In this document: piece after piece, positions 30,162-41,230 of the stretch
How positions within the stretch are numbered: position 1 is the stretch's first letter
Layout: every line of letters begins with the position of its first letter
Assembly (NCBI RefSeq): GCF_905147365.1
Contig: NC_056425.1
Coordinates: 4,781,501-4,845,500 of the forward strand
Reading direction: 5' to 3'
DNA length: 64,000 nucleotides
Source: Aricia agestis
Taxonomy: Eukaryota > Arthropoda > Insecta > Lepidoptera > Lycaenidae
Position numbers and translations under genes: made by a program
The notes under the pieces: model-generated
The model's database searches: none
What the model was told of the DNA's origin: nothing
The model's input: only the letters and a program-made list of their open reading frames with translations

Positions 30162-30863
30162 GATGTTATCCTCATTGGAGATATTAACCAACTCCCGTTT
30201 ATAGAGCGTGAAAACCTCTTTAAACTTAATTACACTCGTCCAAACCTGGTAACCAGCATCACCCAGGAGTTGTCTTGCACACACAGGAGCCCTATGGATG
30301 TGGCATACGCCTTAAGCATGGTCTATAATAACATCTATTCATCGAAGGAAATAGTGCGGTCCCTAAAGCTAATGAAGTATTCAGGAGCGAGAATACCTAA
30401 AACCAATCTAAATACCCTGTATCTTGTCCACACACAAGAGGAGAAAGCAGCCCTCACTAATACAGGCTATGGATCGGGAACGGACTCTCGCGTCCTCACA
30501 ATCCATGAAGCTCAGGGATTAACGAGTCCCTCGGTGATCATCATACAGACCAAGTCCCGAAAGCTGGCAATCCATGACAGCGTTCCTCATGCAGTTGTAG
30601 CCATATCCCGGCACACTAACACCTGTGTCTATTACACTGACACTGATGGAGACGCTGTGGCAAGCTTCATAAAAAGAGCCACGGAGGTGTCAACCGAACA
30701 CATAAGAGATTATAATATAAAAATGGCTATAAAAGACAGGAACGATAAAGTCCTAAGCCACATGGCGGGTAGATTCGACACAGAACGATGTCTTTTTAAC
30801 AACCTAGAAACTCCACCCAGCTTGAGTGACCCCTCTCCACCAAGCCAATGTCACAACATCTAA
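30162..30863 (+). pseudogene. RNA-virus SF1 helicase fragment (EVE)
   Basis: The frame is open for 233 codons to a TAA, with no in-frame start at its 5' end. Motifs seen in order: ILIGDINQLPF at codons 3-13 (motif III region), THRSP at 40-44 (motif IV region), TIHEAQGLT at 113-121 (motif V) and VVAISRHTNTCVYYT at 145-159 (motif VI). This order is that of the superfamily 1 helicase of alphavirus-like positive-strand RNA viruses (for example virga-, kita- or negevirus-like groups). Walker A and B (motifs I, II) are missing, so no activity is expected. The frame has no stop or shift, implying a young insertion. The exact virus group cannot be set from this piece. Confidence 0.85.
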
Positions 30864-31060
30864 AGGCAAAGGGTGGAGCAGCATAAAATCTAAGGAAATC
30901 GGAAAATGTCGGATCTACTGGCCGCCACACCGACTGGGACCTCACCGTTCAAAACATTAATATTATTATTATGCAATTTATAAAACAATAAATGTATATA
31001 TTTATTTATTATATGTATAACATATTATACTCTATTCTATTAAATATACATATACACATA

Positions 31061-31097
<37 letters not shown>

Positions 31098-31109
31098 AAA
31101 AAAAAAAAA

Positions 31110-31243
31110 AGTGTCCATGGCGTGATGGACCACAATTAATTAAAATTCATAATATTATTTCAATTATCCTTGGTGCGAAAAATCTAAATAATAAAATAAC
31201 AAAAAAAGGATATGGACGAACAGTCTATAGACGGCCCCAATTT

Positions 31244-31245
<2 letters not shown>
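31110..31245 (+). repeat. Tail segment T after the viral 3' UTR
   Basis: GTGTCCATGGCGTGATGG to CAGTCTATAGACGGCCCC, between two A-tracts. Same arrangement as in copy 1. The internal A-tract before it suggests T was joined downstream of an already polyadenylated viral RNA or its DNA copy. Confidence 0.85.
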
Positions 31246-31274
<29 letters not shown>

Positions 31275-31280
31275 TTAAAA

Positions 31281-32649
31281 TAATTAACAATTTTATATCT
31301 CTTGTTTTCTTCAAATTCTAACCATTAAATCCTCTTTACAATAACATTTTGGTTTTTTTTTGTTCATTGCGAATTGCGATATAATTGTATTTGGGAATTT
31401 CATCCATTCTCTTTGAGTTTGAAATTGAATCTGAAGATGTAGCTTCATAAACACTGACGAGCAGTCATTTGAAAGGAAGGACAGGCCCCTCGGTGTCTAA
31501 ATTACATTCCCTTGTCAATGCTTACAGTTGATAAGATTTTGTTTTTAATAACAGTATTCAAATTATTATCTTGTCTCTCTTCTGTTTATTATTTCAAGGC
31601 ATTGTCAGATTAATTTTAAGTGTATAATTTTCAACATTGTTTGTGCTCCAAAGAATATTATGATGATTTCAATCATAAAATATTGCCTTGCCTTGTAACA
31701 AGTGAAATTAGACAAGTAATGCTTGTTTATCGTTACTAATATTTTTCGTTCAAAGTTAACTACCATAATAATATCGTTGGGTAATGTTAAAGCTTAAAAG
31801 TGTTATTTACTTTGTGTATGTAATAAAATATATATAAAATCATATTTGTTACCATCCATTTAGGTGAAAGAGAAAATAATCCCACTAACTGCTCCGGCAA
31901 CGTTGTTTTGGCATTTACACTCAGATGGAAAAATGCTTGTAACTTCAAAGGAAGATTTCAATTGAACTTCCAAATATATATACAGAGTAGGTACAGACGA
32001 ACATATTATACCCTACTAGATGAATGTCGGTTAAGAGTTGGCAGATCATCAGACCTATTCAATAAGCACATCAAATTTCAACAAAATCGGTCCTGACTCC
32101 ATTTATTTTGGAGGAGTTTAACAACAAACATCCTGACACGAGTTTTTTATATTATATAAGATTTAAGCTAGTATGTCATTAAAATTTTAAAAAGGCTTAG
32201 ATAAAATATGGCAAAAGAGCTCTATTTTGTATTATATCACAAAATATAATATGTTGCCATCTGCAAAGTATATGAGTCCTCAAACTCTATTACAGAACAG
32301 ATATACAGAGAGATACAACATAAGGCTCAAGAGGATATAGTGGCTCAAAACAAATACCCTCCCGCATAATGTGATTTGATCCTTAAGCAACAGTCTTAAG
32401 GTTCAATTCCGAATGTATCATAGTGCTGACATAAAAAAGGAATCTGCTATATGTCACTGTCGTTATGATAAAACGGTTAGGTAACATATAAAATAGCGGC
32501 AGTCACGTCAAAGACATTTTGTTATTGTTGCGTCATTATGTCATTAATCATTATAGTTTGATTCCTTCATGACGTTAGACATGTCATGTCAAGGAAAACA
32601 ATATATTGAAAGGCCCTTTCTAGGGATTTTAGGACCGTTTTGGCATTTT
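31281..32649. other. No gene seen
   Basis: AT-rich sequence continuing the target of the viral insert. Short ORFs have no recognisable motif. No repeat boundary identified. Confidence 0.5.
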
Positions 32650-32844
32650 AGTGTCTAAAACTCTAAACACACTAGACCGAAGTTACGCGGCGTAAATTCC
32701 GCATGATTACGCCCGCAATATATTTTAAATTACCGATGACACTATTCCGTCGCGTTCCGTCCGTATTTTGTATGCGTTTGACATTGCGGACGTAACCATG
32801 CGGAATTTACGCCGCGTGACTTCGGCCTGAAGTGTTTAGACACT
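32650..32844. mobile_element. AGTGTCTAAA MITE, copy 1
   Basis: AGTGTCTAAA / TTTAGACACT ends, with subterminal CGCGGCGTAAATTCCGCATG and ATTACCGATGACAC blocks shared with 51920-52095 and 53850-54353. Confidence 0.75.
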
Positions 32845-32847
32845 AAG

Positions 32848-33436
32848 TGCGACCGCACATTGGAGACACGACAGTTTTTAGACAATCTTGTCTCACATAG
32901 ACGAGTCAGCTTTACGATTAAAGAGAAACAGTTGTGTCTACCACGGTCCACGTGGCGCATACCAAGAAGAAACTGGGGGGTGAGCCAAAATCTTTTCGTT
33001 TTCGCTTCGTTATAGAATCTCCGATGAAAATGTATGAAATTGACATAAGCGTTCGTTAATATGACGTTGACGTTCGACTCGTCTAATGTCAATTCCATAC
33101 ATTTTGATCGGCGATTCTATAACGAAGCAAAAACGAAGAAGTTTCGGCTAAATGGCCTGTTTTGACTACGACGACGCAACGCATACTCGGATGTGGTTCG
33201 GATCAGACTAGGTACACTGCTAGACAGTTTTGTCGTTGATGTGCGCGCTCGCATACACTTCAAAGGGAAGACAAGTCGTTACTAGTCCGACTTGTCGCCG
33301 GGCAGTTCTTACTTCTTGTACGCATTAGACAACTTTGTCTATGAGACGTCTTGTGTCAAATGTGCGCATCTAGTACTTTTTATTATGAGATAGTCTGTCT
33401 TAAAACAGTCGTCTCTCTGGTGTGCGGTGGCCCTTA
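32848..33436. mobile_element. MITE with GACCGCACA arms, interrupted
   Basis: Inverted ends share ACCGCACA, GAGAC.CGAC.GTTTT.AGACA. An inner MITE occupies 32983-33149. Without it the element is about 420 bp. The ends are approximate. Confidence 0.55.
32983..33149. mobile_element. MITE nested in 32848-33436
   Basis: AGCC..AA ends followed by CTTCGTTATAGAATC and ATGTATG.AATTGACAT in inverted orientation. 167 bp. Confidence 0.75.
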
Positions 33437-33698
33437 GGTCTGAAATTGACGTAGACGTTTTAATTTTTTTAGTATTTTCTCAAAAATATCTTATCTTCGA
33501 CAGTACGTTTCTGTGTCTTACCTCTTACGCTTAAAAGTTAAAACGTTAATTATTTAATACTTTATAGTAATAAAAAAAATTGTGTTCTAGGGCTCCCGTA
33601 CTAATATGTCAAAATGTCTCCAAACAAATAATATAAAACGCAATGGAATATTTCCTGTTCAAAAGTTGTCAACATCATAGTCCAAAACACGATTTTAT

Positions 33699-33813
33699 AG
33701 ATCGACAAGGCTTTATATGATGAGAAAAAGGAGAACTGTCAAAAATGGCGTTTTCGTATGATGGCGGTGTTAGTTCCTTTTTTCGCCACGTTCATTTAAA
33801 GCCTTGTCGATCT
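33699..33813. mobile_element. MITE, 17-bp perfect ends
   Basis: AGATCGACAAGGCTTTA and its exact complement. The body AAAATGGCGTTTTCGTATGA is shared with 11110-11225. Confidence 0.75.
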
Positions 33814-34523
33814 GTAAACAAATTTTGACATTAAGGCCATCTCCTGAGCAAACGACCTTGACCATACATTTGCCGTGTTGCCGAGATCGCACCAAAAACC
33901 TATTTTTTTACTTATCATAGTTCAAAATTGACCAAAAAAAATCAAACGGCAAATATTTAGTTACTGAAATTGTCTATCTATTAGCGTGTGTTTCAAATAA
34001 ACGTAATTTGTAAATACTAGGGAGATGCTGAATGTATGCTTGAATTTAAATAAATTGGTATTACTTTGGATGCTGATTTAATGAGTATAATAAACAAAAA
34101 TAGGAAATTAATAACTATGAAAGGAACGTTCATATACCGAAGATTATTGCTGTATTTTTCATTACAATTTTGCTTTCAAATAATCAGTCAGTAAGGCTCT
34201 ACAAACGGTAAATTACGGCATCGCCGTGGGGGGAGCGTCCTTAATGTTAAGTTTTGCGACATTACCAACTGTACGGTTAAAATTCCTCTAAAAGTTGGAG
34301 TTCCAGAAATACCAATATCGCGATACAAGTATTCGCGGTCGGCATTCTCGATAATGTGCCGCCTGTCATAACGGAAAACCATAATGATTAACTTCTCCAA
34401 TATGCACGGCGTGTTATGATTTATGAGCAAAGAGAGTTTTTAATTTCGTGACATACGGCACCTGTTTGACATGACATTTGATACTAAAGACCTTAAAGCT
34501 CCGCTTGGTTTGTGATAGGTAGA
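33814..34523. other. No feature recognised
   Basis: Unassigned AT-rich DNA. Confidence 0.45.
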
Positions 34524-34844
34524 AAAGGGGTATGAAGATTTTTATATGGAGCCTGGCCTACCTACTGTCCGCCATTGTGTTTTTCCGCGTTCACGAATAC
34601 CTTTTTCAAAAATGGATAGCTAACATCAATACAAACAAAAAGTAATCTTGGACAAAACCAAGTAAGATGTCACATTTGAGCTGTTAAAGTTGAAATATCT
34701 TAAATTGGTAAAACTTTGGCAGCTCATATCTTCGAAATGTGACACTTTACGTGGTTTTGTCCAAGATTATTTTTTGTTTGTATCATTGATGTTAGCTATC
34801 CATTTTAGCGGATAGTAGGTCGGCCAAAATCTTCACACCCCTTT
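34524..34844. mobile_element. Hairpin MITE, AAAGGGGTATGAAG ends
   Basis: Long arms of over 110 bp include AAAATGGATAGCTAACATCA and TCTTGGACAAAACCA in inverted orientation. TSD not found. Confidence 0.8.
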
Positions 34845-35267
34845 GCAATCGCTTTTACAGTCTGTAACAAAGCACTACAAGTTTGCAATCGATTTAATAT
34901 GTTATGTGGTATGTGTTAGTATCCATATCTATCAACCTAAAAATATAGTTTCTCTTTAGTAGGAACTTTTATTTTTACTGTTACTTTTTACAAAATGAAA
35001 TATTATACGATGATGCGTCATGCGGGTGACTATTATATTATTATCGGTTCCACATCTACCACAGCAAAAATCAATAGGCTGTATTTGAGTTAGATAACGT
35101 ATTATGGTAGTATCGCTTTATGTACTGATGTGCACATACAATGTGATAAAAAATTTGGATATAGTTTTACTATGGAGAAACAAAAACTGTTTATAAAAAT
35201 CAACTTAAGATATTTTGTGTAACCTTGAAGATAACGCCTACAACTTTGTAACGCCAAGACTTTACGA
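34845..35267. other. No feature recognised
   Basis: Unassigned sequence. Confidence 0.45.
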
Positions 35268-35340
35268 TTATCGCGCGGGAACCGTACATTTTCCGGAATA
35301 AAAAGTATCCTATGTCCTTTCACGTAGCTCAAACTATTTC
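35268..35340 (-). mobile_element. Helitron (family A) fragment
   Basis: TCGCGCGGGAACCGTACATT and AAAAAGTATCCTATGTCCTT only. Both ends missing. Confidence 0.7.
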
Positions 35341-35593
35341 TATACCCTGTAAAATTACCTGCAGTACACCTGATGATGATTTTTTTGAAAGCGGTCGTGT
35401 ATTTAACAATTTTGTAATAAATATATTAAAATAAAGTGGAAAAAGTGCAAGGAAAGTGTATAATTATCTCAATACCCAGCAAAATCGAATTCGATATCCG
35501 TATTTGGAAATCCGAATGCATGGCAGCAGTAGAAAATATAATATTATCTGACGCACATGTTCGCTTTTTTCCCAAACGAGACGAATACTTGGT

Positions 35594-35965
35594 ATAGTCA
35601 GGAGAATTTAAGGTGGCACCAGCGGTCATTGACCTTTCTAGTCTAGGAGCTATGTGAAAAGGAATCGCACTGCATTCTGTTAACTTAAGAATAAAATTGA
35701 ATTCTTGTAAAGAAACATACTATTACCTATAGTTTCATCAGAAAACGTCTTGGTTACCTCTTCATATGATAATATTTCTATTAGTGAGTTTGAAGTGATA
35801 TAATTCATACTGTGTTCACATCGTGTATGCAAAATACGATAACACCCTTAGACTAGAAACATCTATCACTTCATTGTCAATCGCGGTTTGTATAGAAAAT
35901 ATCAAGTTTTTTGACAGGGAATAAATGACCGCTACAGACAGAATTCCGCGATTTGAGAATAAAAA
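35594..35965 (+). repeat. Dispersed 0.4-kb repeat, copy 2
   Basis: See 17175-17580. Collinear with small indels. Confidence 0.75.
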
Positions 35966-36059
35966 AAAAGCCTTTTATTTCTTTTTTTTTATCTATATTT
36001 AATTAGGGATTTTTATCCGAAGATATGTCAATTACAATTTGCTCGATCAAATCACATTC

Positions 36060-36330
36060 TAATTAGAATAATTAAATCAATTGAGTTTAAATAATGATTA
36101 CAAAATTAAGCAACTCATAACAATAGTTATGTCAAATTATAATAATTAAATCATTAAACAATAATAACAAAATTAAACAAGTCATAAAAATAGTCATATC
36201 AAATTATTTTAATTGAAATATAAATCATAGTGTTAAAATTAAACCTAAGTTATGACATTAGTCAAGTCAAATTATTAAGTTATGACATTAGTCAAGTCAA
36301 ATTATTATTATTGGATAGATTTATTATGTC
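36060..36330 (-). repeat. Degenerate tandem repeats in a LINE 3' UTR
   Basis: Units near 80 bp (TCATTAAACAATAATAACAA and similar) and a 30-bp doublet AAGTTATGACATTAGTCAAG at about 36247 and 36277. They lie downstream of the RTE-type frame on the minus strand. Confidence 0.6.
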
Positions 36331-36399
36331 ATGTAGGTAATTTGATACATTTTTATTATAAAATTTAGTCATAGTGTGTAAGCAAGAACCCCTCCCCTC

Positions 36400-36745
36400 T
36401 CAGGTGAAGGCCTCCTCCAGAGATTTCCACACATTTCTATCGCCCGCTACTTCTACCCAATCCGGTCCGGCTACGTTCGTGATGTCGTCCGCCCATCTTG
36501 CTTGTGGTCTGCCTCTTTTCCTGTAGCCTGCTGGTCCTGGCCAAACAGTTGTCCGTATGGTCCATCTGTCATCGGTCATTCTGGCTACATGACCTGCCCA
36601 TTGCCATTTTAATTTTTGGGCGTGCTTGACGGCATCAGTAATTTCAGTCTTTTCTCGTATGACTTTGTGAGGTATTTTTTGTAATTTGCTTATCTTCATC
36701 AAACTCCTTTCCATACCCCTTTGACTGGTCTTATTTTGTTTTTTG
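36400..36745 (-). pseudogene. RTE-type LINE ORF C-terminus
   Basis: The minus-strand frame encodes about 115 residues: SQRGMERSLMKIS, LKWQWAGHVARMTDDRW, then RGRPQARWADDI and VWKSLEEAFT followed by TGA. The KWQWAGH..R..D.RW and GRP..RW.DDI motifs are typical of the C-terminal end of RTE-clade endonuclease-reverse transcriptases. The endonuclease and catalytic RT domains are absent, so this is a 5'-truncated insertion. Degenerate tandem repeats follow in the presumed 3' UTR. Confidence 0.85.
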
Positions 36746-36849
36746 CCTTATGGGTGAACTATTATTTGAGAATAGTCTCACAGAATTCCAAATCAAAATT
36801 CCACATTGGGAAATCGAAAACGGAAAAAGTGTGTGTGCGGCTAGCCTTA

Positions 36850-37009
36850 GGCAGCGTTTCCACCATAGATGTGTTGCGAGGGATGTGTTTTTGAGAACCA
36901 ATAGAATCGCTTCATTGACATGAGCTTGCCATGACATCGCTCAGCGCGGCGATGCTATTGGATCTTAAATGTAATTTTCTCGCAACACATCTCTGGTGGA
37001 AACGCAGCC
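36850..37009. mobile_element. MITE, TSD TTA
   Basis: GGCAGCGTTTCCACCA and its complement with subterminal GATGTGTTGCGAG. TTA at 36847-36849 and 37010-37012. Best copy of the family at 6200-6315. Confidence 0.85.
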
Positions 37010-37012
37010 TTA

Positions 37013-37419
37013 AAGTACACATCAATGGATGTTTTACCTTATATGTTCAGTTTAAAACATTGTTATAGGTACGTAATTTCATATTTGCAAATACAGCTTC
37101 TTATTCGCAAATGTCCCTACTCACTGGGTTAATCATTTCCTTAATTTATTCATAATTTTTTTAATAACAGCAACGTATGAGCCAATGAGTAAACACTAAG
37201 ACACGAGTTACCCTATGTATCTAGGCAATCTATTATCTAGTACATAGATAGGGAGGATTAGCTCTGATAACGTATATAAATATAGATATTGTATAACATA
37301 ATATACGCGCTTCATATTTTGCTGATTATTATCTGTAATATTAATCTCACTGAGACAAGAACTTGATAAAAACATTGTTATTTAACTATCGCACTCAGAG
37401 GCGAATATTAATTGCTATA
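37013..37419. other. No feature recognised
   Basis: Unassigned AT-rich DNA. Confidence 0.45.
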
Positions 37420-37600
37420 CTGTACTCGGCGAAACATGGCGATAGCGGTCATTGACTCCCTGTCAAATACTTGTCATTTTCCATATAAACCGCGATTGAC
37501 AATGAAGTGTCATATGTTGTCAATCGCGGCTTTGTATGGAAAATGACAAGTTTTTGAAAATGAGTCAATGACCGCTACCGCCATGTTTCGCCGAGTACAG
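37420..37600. mobile_element. Hairpin MITE, CTGTACTCGGCG ends
   Basis: Long arms with GCGGTCATTGACT and CTTGTCATTTTCCATA. The GTCAATCGCGG block is shared with the repeats at 17175 and 35594. TSD unclear. Confidence 0.8.
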
Positions 37601-37647
37601 CTTACCAGTAATTAAATGAAGATTATGACATAAGCTCCATACATTGA

Positions 37648-37940
37648 CGACCTCTGTGGCTCAGTGGTGAGCGCGTTGGTAGCTCAAGCCGGGGGTCGCG
37701 GGTTCGAATCCCGCCGACGGAACAAAAAGATTTTCAAAGTTCTTGGGTCATGGATGTGTATTAAATATGTGTATCATATAATAAAAATCTTAAATATATG
37801 TATAGTATAAAAAGTATTAAATATATATCCGTTGTCTGGTACCTGTAACACAAGTTCTTCAGGTACTTAGCACGGGGCCAGACTGACGTGGTATGAAGCG
37901 TCCATAGATATTATTATTATTATTATTATTATTATTGTCC
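37648..37940 (+). mobile_element. tRNA-derived SINE (family B), full length
   Basis: GACCTCTGTGGCTCAGTGG head with an A-box-like TGGCTCAGTGG and a perfect B box GGTTCGAATCC. The body has CCGTTGTCTGGTACC and the tail (TATT)n. Other copies are at 56868 (full), 50982 (5' part), 9322 (3' part) and 59789 (decayed). Confidence 0.9.
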
Positions 37941-37971
37941 GTCTTTTGCGTATGTCTGCGTGCGGCAGTAA

Positions 37972-38225
37972 GGGCCAGGACACAAAAACACGATACGACG
38001 TCGTGTCGTACCAAGACGCGGCGTCGTTTTTGTAGAAACTCACGATGAATTTCTACGTAAGTTTCTACGACGCGACGTCGTGCCGTATATCTTGGCACGT
38101 CACGATGTCGCGTCGTAGTTATTTACGATGCTCGTCGTGGATTCCCACGACACGACGTCGCATCGTGAAACGACGCCGCGTCGTGGTACGACACGACGTC
38201 GTATAGTGTTTTTGTGTCCCGGCCC
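37972..38225. mobile_element. CpG-rich MITE of ACGACGTCG motifs
   Basis: GGGCC.GGACACAAAAACAC ends in inverted orientation, flanked by TAA and TTA. The interior repeats ACGACGYCGYGTCGT-type palindromes. A second, partly deleted copy is at 48426-48602. Confidence 0.8.
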
Positions 38226-38322
38226 TTACACCCACGTCTTATAGTGATATTAGAAATGGCAAGTATTTCCGTGTGCAGGGGATTTTGTAGGCAAAAATAA
38301 TCCTGCGAAACCGCGCATTTTA

Positions 38323-38457
38323 TAGTCTGTCAAAAAAGTGAAGAAATTAAAAAGTGGCAACATCGTAACTAGTCATCCCTCTTTTCTTAGATTGATTTGA
38401 AAGGGATAACACTACGATGTTGCCACTTTTTAATTTCCTGACTTTTTTGACAGACTA
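38323..38457. mobile_element. MITE, TSD TA
   Basis: TAGTCTGTCAAAAAAGT ends and AAAAAGTGGCAACATCGTA arms, with TA on each side. Tc1/mariner-like by TSD. 135 bp. Confidence 0.8.
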
Positions 38458-38459
38458 TA

Positions 38460-39086
38460 ATATACTTAAAAAAAGTAGGATTTAAATATATTTGGCTGTA
38501 ATTTTTTAAATACAAATTGTACTACTAAAAATCTATTAGGTTGGGTTTCTAGTTATTAGAACCTCCTTGAAACCTTCTGCTATAAACACTATTGTACAAT
38601 GTGTGAGCCAAGTACCACAACATTATGTACATTTTTGTACGCAAACATGTGTAAAAATTAGCACCCAATTTAAGAGGCTCTTACTAATGGGAATCGTGTG
38701 ATATACTAGTTACTATTGTGCAGCACTCTATACTCTATGGTATTTTAGGTTCGTGGTGACCATAGAGTCAATGAAACTCATAGTACTCCAAAGGCATAGA
38801 TTTTCTCATATTGCCTTACGAATTTTTCAATCACAATTAATTATTTTAAATTTTCGATCACATTACTGTTCAATTCTGTTTAAATGTTTAAAATATCTCT
38901 ATCTCACAAATTAAGGAAGAGAATAAAAGTAAATGTCAATTTAGACATAAAATCCCTCTTGCACCAATCCTAGTTAAAGCTATATTTAAAATAATATGCC
39001 ATTTCTTTCTTAAATATTAGGAACGAGAGATAAACGACATGATAATAATATTATTATGCTGATTTTAGGCTCACGCCGAACTTTGT
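38460..39086. other. No feature recognised
   Basis: Unassigned AT-rich DNA. Confidence 0.45.
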
Positions 39087-39089
39087 CAG

Positions 39090-39217
39090 CGCAGCTAAAA
39101 TGGTCACATTTATCAATTCCTCTCAATCAATTCAGCAAATGAATTGTGATCATACTATGAATGAGAATCATATTATGATTCATAATATGATTCTCCATAG
39201 CGACCATTTTAGCCCCG
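39090..39217. mobile_element. CWG-target MITE, internally deleted
   Basis: CTAAAATGGTCACATTT / GACCATTTTAGCCCCG ends, flanked by CAG (39087-39089) and CTG (39218-39220). 128 bp. Confidence 0.8.
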
Positions 39218-39305
39218 CTGATGGCTTGAGATGTATGAAATTATTCTAGTGTTTTTGAACAACGCGTAGCGGTCTACGCTGAAATTATTTTCATACATTA
39301 TTTAT

Positions 39306-39412
39306 GACAATAACAATTTTGTATCCCAGCTTACAAGAAGAACTTTTTAAGATAGATATAAGGTGACAATAATAATTTTGTGTCCCAGCTAACAAGAAGA
39401 TCTTTTTAGGAA
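39306..39412 (+). repeat. 58-bp tandem duplication
   Basis: Units start GACAATAACAATTTTGT (39306) and GACAATAATAATTTTGT (39364). The second is truncated. Confidence 0.8.
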
Positions 39413-40566
39413 TTTTGCAAGATAGAGGTGGGGAACGCGCTGATTTTTCATACTTTCTTTGCACAGGCATACTACATTTGTGTATTTGTGTGTGTGTGTG
39501 TGTGTGTAGGTGCCGGCAGTCAGTGCGACACTAAAATCAGAATAATATAAAATAATAATTTTAAACTCACCATCAGAATCAGTATCCACTTCCATCATTT
39601 TACATTTTTTATATTTGCTCCAGCCAAAACAAGAGAGATACACTTTTAATCACTGTTCACTGCGCATAGCCATCTAGATGTCAAAACGTGAAATGTCGAC
39701 ATCACACTCCTGTTAGGAGGTTACTCGGAATTCGGCGACTTACTGAGAAGTTGACAGGTTACTGAGAAGTCAGTAGCTTACTGACAAGTCAGCATTCTAG
39801 TCATTTAACCTGACACCTAACCTGGGACTTAAAAACTTTCCAGGAACCATTGACTGTTAGAAAAAACTTGGCTCTATTTTTTTACTTTCCGAGAAACATT
39901 GACAACTTAGCACTGTTATATCCTTCAAATGCGTTATAGTTTCACTACTTTCGTTTCAGGTCATCCACATGGTTAACCTTAAGACTTAACCTTGACATTG
40001 TCAAAGATATTCACACGTTAACTTTAAACTACACTTTTTACACTTTAAAACAATACTTCACTAGTTTTTTTCCTATGAAAATTTCGTTTTAAACCACTAT
40101 ATTTTTAACACGCGTATCACGACTTTATCATGACCAATCCAGTCCACGACAGTACGGCGACAACATCAACACTAGATGAAATAACATACATAAGTCATAT
40201 AACGTAATATACGTTTGCTATATGACATAGTGCGAACAAGACTGGAGGTCGCTGATAAGGTGCCGAGCATATACCTAATAATAGGCAACTGGCGACGTCA
40301 TTTCGACAACCATGTCTGCTATATTTTATTACATCAAATTACCTAATTTGTTTTGTTGTTATAAATGAGACGATTTTGTATATTTATTCATAATCAGTCT
40401 TTCGTCAACGTTTGATATTGATTGTAGAATATCTATAGAGTTCTTAGAAAATAAAACGATATAAATGAATGTAATTTATGGCATATGTCCTATATGCCAT
40501 TTCCAGGGTTTGTTTTAATTTGGGTCTCTGAACCAGATGAACCATGAGAACCATGTTGCGGATCCC
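39413..40566. other. No gene seen; simple repeats
   Basis: A (TG)n run lies at 39482-39508. Positions 39738-39800 carry three to four imperfect units of CTTACTGAGAAGTC(A)G. The rest is unassigned. Confidence 0.5.
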
Positions 40567-40650
40567 GATTTTTTCACGTCCGCGGATGCGAATGCGGATG
40601 CGGATTTTTAGAGGTTCACATCCGCGGATGCGGATATTGCGGACCCTATA
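40567..40650. repeat. GCGGAT hexamer array, abutted by a MITE
   Basis: Degenerate CCGCGGATGCG / GCGGATGCGGAT units. The array stops exactly at the MITE starting at 40651. A similar array lies at 42476-42566. Confidence 0.75.
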
Positions 40651-40916
40651 CAGGGTGTAACAAAAATAAGTGATAATACTTTAGGGTGTGTACGTGTTCC
40701 TTGTAGAGAGTTCACTGTGAAAGTAGCAGCGCTGAAAGACCAAAAATTTTTTTCACTTTTGTATGGGGAAACTCGTAACGCTCGGGCCCATGCCCATTGC
40801 CCATACAAAAGTGAAAAAAATGTTTAGTCTTTCAGAGCCGCTACTTTCACAGTGAACTCTCTACAAGGAACACGTACACACCCTAAAGTATTATCACTTA
40901 TTTTTGTTACACACTG
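40651..40916. mobile_element. Hairpin MITE, CAGGGTGTAACA ends, full length
   Basis: 266-bp near-perfect inverted repeat. The arms share AAGTGATAATACTTTAGGGT, GAGTTCACTGTGAAAGTAG and CACTTTTGTATGGG. Copies or pieces are at 1799, 10903, 49650 and 59879. TSD unclear. Confidence 0.9.
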
Positions 40917-40983
40917 TTTAAATATAGTTTATAAAATGAAAAAGTATTCTTTTTTATTTTTAATAATGTATTACAAAATAATA

Positions 40984-41230
40984 GTACAGATTCCCTAGAA
41001 CAAATTTTTTGAATAATATCAAGCAAATTTTTCGTCAGTAGCTTCATTTTGAAACGCTTTTTGAATAGAACAATCCATATTTTAGGACCATCAAATCGAA
41101 AAATTAAATTATTTATCTCTTTTAGCTACCACTTTCGCAGAGGAAATTGTTGTTCGTTTTATCAAAATGAAGCTGCTTACGAAAAATTACCTTGATGGTA
41201 ATAAAAAAAATTGTTCTAGGGAACCTGTAC
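40984..41230. mobile_element. MITE, GTACAG.TTCCCTAGAACA ends, TSD TA
   Basis: Inverted ends of about 20 bp, TA at 40982-40983 and 41231-41232. Body blocks AATCCATATTTTAGGACCAT and TAGCTACCACTTTCG match 46985-47309. Tc1/mariner-like by TSD. Confidence 0.8.

Larger units (their letters stand above)
30161..31270 (+). mobile_element. Retrotransposed viral-helicase insert, copy 2
   Basis: A perfect 10-bp TSD AATCTTAAAA lies at 30151-30160 and 31271-31280. The insert holds a helicase frame with no start codon (5' truncated), a 3' UTR to about 31065, an A-tract interrupted once, tail segment T and a final A-tract. The TSD plus A-tail is the signature of LINE-mediated insertion of RNA. The shared part matches copy 1 (4738-5449) almost exactly, yet the 5' end points and TSDs differ, so the two are separate insertions. 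Confidence 0.9.

Noticed and set aside
31316..31331. CTAACCATTAAATCC downstream of viral insert 2 as a shared target with insert 1
   Set aside because: It resembles the TSD of copy 1, but copy 2 has its own perfect TSD, so the match is probably chance.
37648..37722. Functional tRNA gene
   Set aside because: Same reasoning: family B copies share a body and tail and the acceptor stem is imperfect.
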